Below are positions 20,682 to 28,007 of a DNA stretch of 64,000 nucleotides, one piece after another (position 1 is the stretch's first letter; each line of letters begins with the position of its first letter). Below the pieces are notes generated by a model. The model had not been told where the DNA came from. It was given only the letters and a program-made list of their open reading frames with translations, and did not search any database. The DNA is from Pseudomonas nunensis (GTDB lineage: Bacteria > Pseudomonadota > Gammaproteobacteria > Pseudomonadales > Pseudomonadaceae). The stretch is taken from the NCBI RefSeq assembly GCF_024296925.1, contig NZ_CP101125.1, positions 5,458,501-5,522,500 on the forward strand, given 5' to 3'. The translations under genes and the position numbers were made by a program.

Positions 20682-21412
20682 AGCGGATGTTGCTGCTCGG
20701 TGGCGTGACGGAAGCGTTGGCCATCGCCCGGACGTTGGGCCCGGAGCATATTTACAGCCTGGCTGGCGTCGGTCGTGTGCCGACGGATTTGACCTGTCAG
20801 GTTCGCGTTGGCGGTTACGGCGGCGCGGCAGGTCTGGCGCAGTTCATTCGCGATGAAGGCATTGAACTTCTGCTGGACGCCACCCACCCCTACGCCGCAC
20901 AAATCAGCCAGAATGCCGCAACCGCAGCGCAGTTGAGCGGCATCCCGTGCTGGGCCCTGCGACGTCCGGCCTGGCAACCACAGCCCGGCGATGACTGGCG
21001 CGAAGTCAGTGACTGGGCGCAATTGATCGAAGCCCTGAAGCCGTTCCACCGACCGCTGTTCACACTCGGCCGCGAGCCGTTGCAACACCTGCACGAAATT
21101 CCGCCCGAGCAATTCTGGACCCTGCGTGCCCTCGACGTTTACCCCGGCAACGAACGCTGCGAAGTCATCGGCGCTCGCGGGCCTTTTGTGATCGAAGATG
21201 AACGCGAACTGTTTGAACGTCGGCAGATCGACGTGCTGATCAGCAAAAACAGCGGCAGCACCGCGACTGAGCCGAAACTGGAAGTGGCGCGGGAGCGTGG
21301 GGTACCGGTGTTGGTGTTGAAGCGACCGGTGTTGGCAAAGGTTGGGCGGGAGTTTGGGTCGGTGACGGCGGTACTGACTGCCCTCAGAGTCGAGTCCCCC
21401 CCATATCTGTAG
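20678..21412 (+). CDS. cobK: CobK, precorrin-6A reductase
   Basis: CobK reduces precorrin-6A to precorrin-6Y with NADPH. The 244-residue product begins [18 protein letters not shown], a nucleotide-binding start, and contains [13 protein letters not shown] near residue 65 and [17 protein letters not shown] near 185, both family features. It overlaps cbiD by four bases. A long inverted repeat directly after the stop may terminate or protect the transcript. Confidence 0.94.
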   Translation: MKRMLLLGGVTEALAIARTLGPEHIYSLAGVGRVPTDLTCQVRVGGYGGAAGLAQFIRDEGIELLLDATHPYAAQISQNAATAAQLSGIPCWALRRPAWQPQPGDDWREVSDWAQLIEALKPFHRPLFTLGREPLQHLHEIPPEQFWTLRALDVYPGNERCEVIGARGPFVIEDERELFERRQIDVLISKNSGSTATEPKLEVARERGVPVLVLKRPVLAKVGREFGSVTAVLTALRVESPPYL

Positions 21413-21538
21413 CAGCTGGCGAAGCCTGCGTTCGGCTGCGCAGCAGTCGTAATTCTGGCAACGCGGTGTTCAGGTAAACCTCAGTGACAGGATTGGCGAC
21501 TGCTGCGCAGCCGAACGCAGCCTTCGGCAGCTGCTACA
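21409..21538. repeat. Long inverted repeat after cobK (TGTAGCAGCTGGCGAAGCCTGC class)
   Basis: Two arms of about 42 bases (21409-21450 and 21497-21538) pair almost perfectly around a 46-base spacer. The tips are TGTAGCAGCTG and CAGCTGCTACA, and the cores contain GCGTTCGGCTGCGCAGCAG and its complement. It begins on the cobK stop codon. The sequence is unlike the GGGAGCGGGCTTGCTCGCG repeats elsewhere, so it is a separate class seen once here. Confidence 0.85.
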
Positions 21539-21666
21539 GGGATGCGAAACGCCCTACCTCACTATCGGACCTTACACACAAAATCATCCTAATCGACTGA
21601 CTGGTGGTATTTCAGGCCCTGTTCTATGTTCCTGAGCACCCATGAGCAACCTTCCCAGAGAGCTAA

Positions 21667-21978
21667 ATGTCAGAAAAATTCACTCGTTTCGATATCACCG
21701 AATTTCTCCAGACACCTGCCGATCTATGCAATTACATCAAGCCCTGTGAAGAAGAAGACCCAGGCGATGGGAGCCTCAATCGTGCAGCGGTCAAGGACGT
21801 CACACATACCATCCAGGCAAGAATCCAAAGTGACCCGCAATTTGCCCAGGCACTCCGAATCGAAGTCGCTACACTCTTTCATAACGGTGAGTCGGAAATT
21901 GCTCGCAGGTTGTTGCTCCTATTGATCGAGGCGCTGCGACACCACACCGCACGCCGCTTTTTTACTTATCGGCCCTGA
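21667..21978 (+). CDS. Small antidote-like protein lacking a helix-turn-helix region
   Basis: The 103-residue product begins at an ATG preceded by AGAGAG. Residues 5-50 (FTRFDITEFLQTPADLCNYI, then EEDPGDGSLNRAA) resemble the start of HigA-like addiction-module antidotes, and residues 52-88 (SDPQFAQALRIEVATLF, GESEIARRLLLLLIEAL) resemble the middle of a related regulator family. The usual C-terminal DNA-binding part is replaced by a short basic tail, RHHTARRFFTYRP. No toxin gene is adjacent. It may be a truncated or repurposed antitoxin. Resemblance is by eye only, so function is unproven. Confidence 0.55.
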   Translation: MSEKFTRFDITEFLQTPADLCNYIKPCEEEDPGDGSLNRAAVKDVTHTIQARIQSDPQFAQALRIEVATLFHNGESEIARRLLLLLIEALRHHTARRFFTYRP

Positions 21979-22026
21979 TCAGGCTAAATAGCCGCGCCTG
22001 ATCGCCCACCCAACCGGATCTGTCCC

Positions 22027-22425
22027 ATGTCCCGACAACGGCTCGCATTTGCCTGGATCGCCTGCTTTGCAGTGCTGTTCAATATGCTCGCCATGCCGAT
22101 GACCGGTGCGATGGCGCAGTCGGCGAAGTCACCCGCCGAGCAGTTGTTGTGGGGCTCTTTCTGCACGTCCAGCGGCACGAAGATGGTGGCGATTTCCCTG
22201 GGCAAAATCGAGCAGAAAGCCCCGCAGAACGACGATCATTCCAATATGCAGCATTGCTGGTGCTGCTCGGGTTCCGCGCCCTTGGTGGCTCTGCCTGGGC
22301 ATGTGCCGCAGTTGTATTTCGCGCGGTTCGAGGCCAGTCGCAGCCTGCCCGCCGCTTCTCTCGATACACCCACGCCGCGCCAGCAATGGCCGAGTCTCAA
22401 CCCCCGCGCTTCCCCTCTGGTGTGA
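22027..22425 (+). CDS. DUF2946 family protein (copper-cluster, first copy)
   Basis: This 132-residue exported protein has an N-terminal hydrophobic signal (residues 8-30, ending AMA) and a Cys/His segment, HSNMQHCWCCSG, near residues 71-82, typical of DUF2946 proteins that accompany copper genes. The biochemical role is not established; binding of Cu(I) in the periplasm is a reasonable inference from the motif and neighbours. It is followed by the PCuAC chaperone gene 48 bp later. Confidence 0.8.
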   Translation: MSRQRLAFAWIACFAVLFNMLAMPMTGAMAQSAKSPAEQLLWGSFCTSSGTKMVAISLGKIEQKAPQNDDHSNMQHCWCCSGSAPLVALPGHVPQLYFARFEASRSLPAASLDTPTPRQQWPSLNPRASPLV

Positions 22426-22473
22426 TTCCTTCTCGCAATTGACCTGCGTTTTGAATCGTTCTGGAGAACTGCC

Positions 22474-22953
22474 ATGTTGAACAAACTCATCGTCCTGGCC
22501 GCGTTGCTGTTGCCTGCCTGCTTTGCCAATGCCCATGAATACAAGGCCGGCGAGCTGGAAATCGCCCATCCGTGGTCGCAGGAGTTGCCACCCAACGCGC
22601 CAACCGTGGCGGCTTACTTCGTGATTCAAAACACCGGCAAAAGCGCTGACCGCTTGCTGAGTGTCGACTCGCCGATTGCCGAAGTCGCCCAGTTGCATGA
22701 ACACGTCATGCAGAACGATTTGATGAAAATGCAGCAAGTGCCGAGCGTCGAAATCCCGGCTGGCGGCAATATCACCTTTGCGCCGATGGCCTATCACGTG
22801 ATGCTGCTGAACCTGAAGGACCGCAGCCTGTTAAGCGACGGCAAGCGTTTCCCGCTGACCATGCACTTTGAAAAGTCCGGTGACGTGACCGTTGACGTTT
22901 CAGTGCAGAAGAAGCCGCCGGAAGACCTGCAAATGCACGCCCACGCCCAGTAA
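22474..22953 (+). CDS. PCu(A)C family periplasmic copper chaperone
   Basis: This 159-residue protein has a signal peptide (residues 1-20, cut after FANA) and the PCuAC copper-binding pattern: His/Met in LHEHVMQNDLMKM near 71-83 and the later HVMLLNL near 108. Family members carry Cu(I) in the periplasm, for example to cytochrome oxidase CuA sites. The His-rich tail DLQMHAHAQ adds possible metal ligands. It lies between two DUF2946 genes and upstream of oprC, which supports copper handling. Confidence 0.9.
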   Translation: MLNKLIVLAALLLPACFANAHEYKAGELEIAHPWSQELPPNAPTVAAYFVIQNTGKSADRLLSVDSPIAEVAQLHEHVMQNDLMKMQQVPSVEIPAGGNITFAPMAYHVMLLNLKDRSLLSDGKRFPLTMHFEKSGDVTVDVSVQKKPPEDLQMHAHAQ

Positions 22954-22973
22954 TCACCTGAACCGCCAACGCC

Positions 22974-23402
22974 ATGCGCCCGCTTAGCGCCAGGTCATCC
23001 GCACACCGTCGTCAGTCGTCAGGACTGACCCGCGGCAGCTGGATCAGCCTGTTCGCCATGCTGATGATCTTTATCGGTCCACTGATTTCCCAGTCGATGC
23101 CGATGGATCAGCGCGCCTCGATGTCCATGAGCATGAGCATGTCGATGGACATGAGCATGGACGGGCACGGTGAACAGGTTGAAGAACACTGCCCACCGCA
23201 AGCCGAACACCACGCGCTCTGGGAAAAATGCGGCTATTGCAGCCTGCTGTTTAATTGCCCGGCGCTGACTGGCGGTCAGACATTCGTCGCCTTCGATTCA
23301 ACGCCCACCGCCACTTTCACCACACCCTCCCCTCGCCTGGGCCACGCCCGGCAAACCTTCTTCCCCGGAGCCCGAACCCGCGCTCCACCCATCGCCTCGT
23401 AA
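22974..23402 (+). CDS. DUF2946 family protein with a Met-rich segment (second copy)
   Basis: The 142-residue product has one hydrophobic segment (about residues 23-41), then a run of alternating Ser and Met (residues about 49-63) leading to DGHGEQVEEHC, and a pair of cysteines in KCGYCSLLFNC near 85-95. Met, His and Cys clusters of this kind bind copper in other proteins. It follows the PCuAC gene by 20 bp and precedes oprC. The ATG at 22974 fits the operon spacing, but I saw no strong ribosome binding site, so a later start is possible. Confidence 0.72.
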   Translation: MRPLSARSSAHRRQSSGLTRGSWISLFAMLMIFIGPLISQSMPMDQRASMSMSMSMSMDMSMDGHGEQVEEHCPPQAEHHALWEKCGYCSLLFNCPALTGGQTFVAFDSTPTATFTTPSPRLGHARQTFFPGARTRAPPIAS

Positions 23403-23481
23403 ACACCCACCCCGATTTCACACGGTTTAGAAGATAGCCAAAGGCTCGATACCGGTCAGTCAAGGGTTTGAATACAGTTCC

Positions 23482-23572
23482 TGTGGGAGCGAGCTTGCTC
23501 GCGATGACGGTTGCACATTCAACACATGTGTTGCCTGTCAGATAGCTATCGCGAGCAAGCTCGCTCCCACAT
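23482..23572. repeat. REP-type inverted pair (GTGGGAGCGAGCTTGCTCGCGA)
   Basis: Two REP units in opposite orientation, TGTGGGAGCGAGCTTGCTCG and its complement, enclose about 45 bp. They lie between the DUF2946 gene and oprC. This variant has GCGAGC where most copies here have GCGGGC. Confidence 0.88.
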
Positions 23573-23645
23573 GGACCACCCTTGACCTTCCGGGATTGCG
23601 CAGGCTGTCGGCCGTGTCGTTTACGACTGTTCGATGGAAATTGTC

Positions 23646-25721
23646 ATGTCCAGGTTTTCTGCTGACACACGCTTGAGTTGCACCCACGCCACCGCTGTCC
23701 TGTGCGGCGTTTTGCTGTCCCCGATGGTGCTGGCCGATGAACACGCCGGCCACACCGAAGAACTGAGCCCGACGGTAATCACCGCCATCGCCCCAAGTTC
23801 GCCGCTGACCGTCGTCACCAACCCCAAGGACCCGCGCCAACCGGTGCCGGCCAGCGACGGTGGCGATTATCTGAAAACCATTCCCGGCTTCGCCCTGGTG
23901 CGCAACGGCGGCACCAACGGCGATCCGGTGCTGCGCGGCATGTTCGGTTCACGGCTGAACATCCTCACCAACGGCAGCATGATGCTCGGCGCCTGCCCCG
24001 GTCGCATGGACGCGCCGACCTCGTACATCTCCCCGGAAACCTACGACAAACTCACCGTGATCAAAGGCCCGCAAACCGTGCTTTGGGGTCCGGGCGCCTC
24101 CGCCGGCACGATCCTGTTCGACCGTGAACCGGAACACTTCGGCGAACTCGGCACCCGGGTCAACGCCAGCGTCCTGGCCGGCTCCAACGGTCGCTTCGAC
24201 AAGGTGGTGGACGCCGCTGCCGGCGGGCCTCTGGGCTATGTGCGGGTAATCGGCAACACCGCGCATTCCGACGACTACAAGGACGGCAACAACGACAGCG
24301 TGGCGTCGCGCTACGACAAATGGAACGGCGATGTCGCCGTCGGCTGGACCCCGGATGCCGACACGTTACTGGAGCTCACCGCCGGCAAGGGCGATGGCGA
24401 AGCTCGTTACGCCGGACGCGGCATGGACGGTTCGCAATTCAAGCGCGAAAGCCTCGGGCTGCGCTTCGAGAAGTCCAACATCGGCGACGTGCTGGATAAG
24501 GTCGAAGCGCAGGTCTACTACAACTACGCCGACCACGTGATGGACAACTACACCCTGCGCACACCGTCCGGCACCGGGATGATGGCGGGGCCGATGGCCT
24601 CCAACGTCGACCGTCGCACCCTCGGCGCGCGGATCAAGGCGACCTGGCGCTGGGCCGATGTGCAGTTGATCAGCGGCATTGATGCGCAGACCAACGAGCA
24701 TCGCCAGCGCAGCAGCATGGGCATCGACACCTACAAGGAACTGCCGTACACCAAGGATGCCGACTTCCACAACTACGGTGTGTTCAGCGAACTGACCTGG
24801 TACGCCGCCGACCGTGATCGCGTGATCACCGGCGCGCGGGTGGACCGTGCTTCGGCCAAGGATTATCGGCAGACCGTCGACGCCGGGATGATGAGCATGC
24901 CGAACCCGACAGCCGACAAGTCCTGCGCCGACACCCTGCCCAGCGGTTTCGTCCGTTATGAACACGACCTGGCCGGCAGCCCGACCACGCTCTACGCCGG
25001 CCTCGGTCATGCCCAGCGTTTCCCGGATTACTGGGAGCTGTTTTCACCGGATGCCGGGCCCGCCGGTTCGGTGAACGCCTTCGATTCGATCAAGCCTGAG
25101 AAAACCACCCAGCTCGACTTCGGCCTGCAATACAAGACCGAAGACCTCGAAGCCTGGGCCTCGGGTTATGTCGGCCAGGTGCGCGATTACATCCTGTTCA
25201 ATTACACGCCCGGAATGATGGGCACCACCTCGCAAGCGCAGAACATCGACGCACGAATCATGGGCGGAGAATTGGGTGCGGCTTACAAACTGACTTCCAA
25301 CTGGAAAGCCGACGCGACCCTGGCCTACGCCTGGGGCAAGAACAGCAGCGACGGCAAGGCACTGCCGCAGATGCCGCCGCTGGATGCACGTTTCGGCCTG
25401 ACTTACAGCGAAGACAACTGGAGTGCCGGGGCTTTATGGCGCGTGGTCGCGGCGCAAAATCGCATCGACCAGAACAAGGGCAACGTGGTCGGCAAGGACT
25501 TCGACAAGAGCTCGGGTTTCGGCGTGTTCTCGCTGAATGGCGCGTACCGCATCAACAAAAACTGGAAGGTCAGCAGCGGCGTCGACAATTTGTTCGGCAA
25601 GGCTTACGCCGAGCATTTGAACCTGGCGGGGAATGCCGGTTTTGGGTATCCGGCCAATGATCCACAAGCCATCAACGAACCGGGGCGCACGCTCTGGACC
25701 AAGGTGGATATGAGTTTCTAA
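23646..25721 (+). CDS. oprC: OprC, TonB-dependent outer-membrane copper receptor
   Basis: OprC imports copper across the outer membrane in P. aeruginosa. The mature protein, after a signal peptide ending near VLA, has a plug domain (DGGDYLKTIPGFALVRNGG; LTVIKGPQTVLWGPGAS) and a beta-barrel ending in F, as usual for such receptors. The CxxxM copper-site pattern of OprC is visible as MLGACPGRMD, and Met-rich loops (GTGMMAGPMAS; RQRSSMGIDT) fit the other ligands. The ATG at 23646 is preferred over that at 23634 because GGA lies 8 bases upstream. It belongs with the PCuAC, DUF2946 and PepSY genes around it. Confidence 0.93.
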   Translation: MSRFSADTRLSCTHATAVLCGVLLSPMVLADEHAGHTEELSPTVITAIAPSSPLTVVTNPKDPRQPVPASDGGDYLKTIPGFALVRNGGTNGDPVLRGMFGSRLNILTNGSMMLGACPGRMDAPTSYISPETYDKLTVIKGPQTVLWGPGASAGTILFDREPEHFGELGTRVNASVLAGSNGRFDKVVDAAAGGPLGYVRVIGNTAHSDDYKDGNNDSVASRYDKWNGDVAVGWTPDADTLLELTAGKGDGEARYAGRGMDGSQFKRESLGLRFEKSNIGDVLDKVEAQVYYNYADHVMDNYTLRTPSGTGMMAGPMASNVDRRTLGARIKATWRWADVQLISGIDAQTNEHRQRSSMGIDTYKELPYTKDADFHNYGVFSELTWYAADRDRVITGARVDRASAKDYRQTVDAGMMSMPNPTADKSCADTLPSGFVRYEHDLAGSPTTLYAGLGHAQRFPDYWELFSPDAGPAGSVNAFDSIKPEKTTQLDFGLQYKTEDLEAWASGYVGQVRDYILFNYTPGMMGTTSQAQNIDARIMGGELGAAYKLTSNWKADATLAYAWGKNSSDGKALPQMPPLDARFGLTYSEDNWSAGALWRVVAAQNRIDQNKGNVVGKDFDKSSGFGVFSLNGAYRINKNWKVSSGVDNLFGKAYAEHLNLAGNAGFGYPANDPQAINEPGRTLWTKVDMSF

Positions 25722-25726
25722 AAAGC

Positions 25727-25859
25727 TTCGCGGGCAAGCCTCGCTCCTACAGGTCCAGCACCGTCCATGTGGGAGCGGGCTTGCTCGCGAAAGCGGTGGG
25801 TCAGGCGACATCAATGTTGGCTGTACCGCCGTCTTCGCGAGCAAGCCCGCTCCCACAGG
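25727..25859. repeat. Three REP units between oprC and the PepSY gene
   Basis: A TCGCGGGCAAGCCTCGCTCC unit is followed by an inverted pair, GTGGGAGCGGGCTTGCTCGCG (25767-25798) and its complement (25828-25859). Two REP variants are therefore mixed in one 130-bp gap. Confidence 0.88.
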
Positions 25860-25959
25860 GACAGCGCAATACTTGAAGGGTGAGCTGGCTCGCGATGGGT
25901 TGCGAAGGAACCGCACATCAACAACTAAAACAGATCCATGCCAAAGCGGAGCACAACCG

Positions 25960-27336
25960 ATGAAACAGCCCAAACCGAATTTCTACAACCTGGCCTGGCG
26001 TTGGCATTTCTATGCCGGGTTATTCGTCGCGCCATTCATGGTGATGCTGGCCCTGACCGGCCTGATCTACCTGTTCAAACCGCAACTCGATCCGTTGATG
26101 TACGGCAGCCTGATGAACGTCCCGGCCGGGCATCACGCGGTGTCCGCCGATGACCTGCTCAAACGGGTGAAACTGGCGTACCCGGAAGGCCAGATCAAAC
26201 AATACCTGCCGCCGCCCAACGCCGAACGCAGCGCGCAGTTTGTGGTGATCAATGCCGGCCACGAACTCAACGTCTTCATCGATCCGTACCACGGCGACAT
26301 CCTTGGCGAGCAAGATGCCAAGAAAAACCTGCAAGCCCTCGCCCGGTCGATTCATGGCGAGTTGATGATCGGCACCGTCGGTGATCGACTGGTGGAACTC
26401 GCTGCTGGCTGGGGCGTGGTGCTGGTGGTGTCCGGCGTGTTCCTGTGGTGGCCGCGGGGTCAGTATGCCGGCGTGTTGTGGCCGCGCTTGAACAGTCGCG
26501 GTCGTGTGCTGTGGCGTGATTTGCATGCGGTCACCGGATTCTGGGGCGCGGCCTTTTTGCTGGTGATGCTGCTCAGCGGCATGACCTGGACCGGCTTCTG
26601 GGGCAAACAATACGCCGAGGTCTGGAACACCTTCCCGGCGGCGATGTGGGACAACGTGCCGAAGTCCGACGTCGAGGCCCGCAGCCTCAACAGCGCCACG
26701 CGCCAGACCGTGCCTTGGGCGATGGAAAACACGCCGATGCCGATGTCCGGCGACCACGCCGAACACATGGCCCACGGCACTGCACCAGCCGGCCCCGCAG
26801 CGCCGACCATCAGCCTGCAAGACGTGCAAAACATCGCCGTGCAACGCAAGGTCGAACCGGGCTACAGCATCACCTTGCCGACCACTGCCACCGGCGTGTT
26901 CACCATCGCGGTATTCGCCGATGACCCGCGCAACGACGCTACCCTGCATGTCGATCAGTACACCGGCGACGTCCTCGCCGACGTGCGCTTCGAGCAATAC
27001 GGCACTGTCGCCCGCGCCACGGAAATCGGCGTGATGCTGCATGAAGGCAAGATGTTCGGTGCGTTCAATCAGATCATTGTGCTGCTGATCTGCCTGATGA
27101 TTCTGCTCAGCGCGGTCAGCGGCGTGGTGATCTGGTGGAAGCGTCGTCCACAGGGAAAATTCGGCGTTCCGCCGTTGCGCCATGACCTGCCGAAATGGAA
27201 AACCGGGGTGGCAATCATGCTCGCGCTGGCGGTGATTTTTCCGTTGGTAGGCGCTTCGTTGATTGTCGTGTGGGTGCTGGATCGGCTGCTGCTGACACGT
27301 CTGAACAGGCAAGCAGAACCGGGTTCGGTCGCCTGA
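25960..27336 (+). CDS. PepSY-associated transmembrane protein
   Basis: This 458-residue inner-membrane protein has PepSY-TM architecture: a first helix near residues 15-37 (HFYAGLFVAPFMVMLALTG), later helices near 150-170, 198-220, 370-395 and 425-448, and periplasmic PepSY-like segments between them. A loop MENTPMPMSGDHAEHMAHG near 265-283 is rich in Met and His and could hold copper. The ATG at 25960 has GGAG upstream; an in-frame extension to 25873 runs into the REP region and is not credible. Such proteins lie next to TonB receptors and may serve as membrane reductases or transport partners (inference). Confidence 0.85.
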   Translation: MKQPKPNFYNLAWRWHFYAGLFVAPFMVMLALTGLIYLFKPQLDPLMYGSLMNVPAGHHAVSADDLLKRVKLAYPEGQIKQYLPPPNAERSAQFVVINAGHELNVFIDPYHGDILGEQDAKKNLQALARSIHGELMIGTVGDRLVELAAGWGVVLVVSGVFLWWPRGQYAGVLWPRLNSRGRVLWRDLHAVTGFWGAAFLLVMLLSGMTWTGFWGKQYAEVWNTFPAAMWDNVPKSDVEARSLNSATRQTVPWAMENTPMPMSGDHAEHMAHGTAPAGPAAPTISLQDVQNIAVQRKVEPGYSITLPTTATGVFTIAVFADDPRNDATLHVDQYTGDVLADVRFEQYGTVARATEIGVMLHEGKMFGAFNQIIVLLICLMILLSAVSGVVIWWKRRPQGKFGVPPLRHDLPKWKTGVAIMLALAVIFPLVGASLIVVWVLDRLLLTRLNRQAEPGSVA

Positions 27337-27375
27337 AGAAATGCGGACTCAGGGCCAGTATTTACGCTGGTCCTG

Positions 27376-27708
27376 TCAGGGCTGATTGATCGGACATGGC
27401 TTGATCTGCAACTCGCCGTTGCAGTTCTGGATGTTGACCAACTCGGCTTTATCAAGATCCCATGACTGCGTGGGCGCGCCTGCGCCGTACCAGTTTTTGC
27501 AGATGAGCGTCATGCGGCACTGGCCATTTTCCAGATCAACGAGCATCGGGGTAGCTGGATCCGGCGCGGTGGCGCTGACGTAAGCTTTACAGCTTTGGCT
27601 GACGGGATTCTGCTGCCACAGACTGAGGCAGTCCTGATCAGCCATGAGCACTGCACAGTCGAAAAAAACCAGACATCCGACCACCCTTGCAACCCCAGAT
27701 ACCGGCAT
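27376..27708 (-). CDS. Hypothetical exported six-cysteine protein
   Basis: The 110-residue product has a hydrophobic start (VARVVGCLVFFDCAVLMA) followed by about 87 residues with six cysteines, for example DQDCLSLW, SQSCKAY, GQCRMTLICKNW and NCNGELQIKPC. Three disulfides in the periplasm are plausible. I do not recognise the family. It converges on the PepSY gene with a 39-bp gap and so is not part of that operon. Confidence 0.65.
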   Translation of the reverse strand: MPVSGVARVVGCLVFFDCAVLMADQDCLSLWQQNPVSQSCKAYVSATAPDPATPMLVDLENGQCRMTLICKNWYGAGAPTQSWDLDKAELVNIQNCNGELQIKPCPINQP

Positions 27709-27924
27709 GACCAGCGCTCCCTGTCACTGTTGACAAGGCTCAAACCTAAACCAGCCAACGGTTTTGGCCTACTGTCAGAAATGACAGTCAGCTAGATCGA
27801 TTGGCCATTAAAAATGCTCGATCAACACAAACTGAATCCACCTCACCTTCATCATGAATCAGGCGAGATGCGCGCATTAGAGGGATCTGTAGACTTCGCG
27901 CGCTTAACTCTCGGTCATTTTTAG

Positions 27925-27939
27925 TGTTACTGTATAACG
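27925..27939 (+). promoter_or_regulatory. Candidate Zur box overlapping a -10 element
   Basis: TGTTACTGTATAACG contains GTTA-N5-TAAC symmetry and matches the core of the gammaproteobacterial Zur motif (GTTATANTATAAC) at all but two fixed positions. TATAAC inside it (27933-27938) would serve as -10, so a bound repressor would block the promoter. From memory, the related P. aeruginosa operon PA2911-PA2914 responds to zinc. No Fur-like 19-bp palindrome was seen here. Confidence 0.55.
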
Positions 27940-27955
27940 CAAATGAGCCGCCCTG

Positions 27956-27985
27956 CCCGCAACAGGATTGTTGCGGGTTTTCTTT
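27956..27985 (+). terminator. Intrinsic terminator hairpin in the leader of the TonB receptor gene
   Basis: CCCGCAAC and GTTGCGGG form an 8-bp stem with a six-base loop (AGGATT), followed by TTTTCTTT. It lies 22 bases before the receptor ATG and downstream of the candidate promoter, so transcription of the operon must read through it. That is the position of an attenuator. It could alternatively end unmapped upstream transcription. Confidence 0.65.
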
Positions 27986-28007
27986 GCAGAAGTGATTCAC
28001 TGCCCCG

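Noticed and set aside
23019..23213. A His-rich minus-strand frame (HAHVHRHAHAHG) that looks metal-binding
   Set aside because: It is the reverse complement of the Met-Ser codon run in the second DUF2946 gene (ATGAGC read backwards gives GCTCAT), so the His pattern is an artefact.
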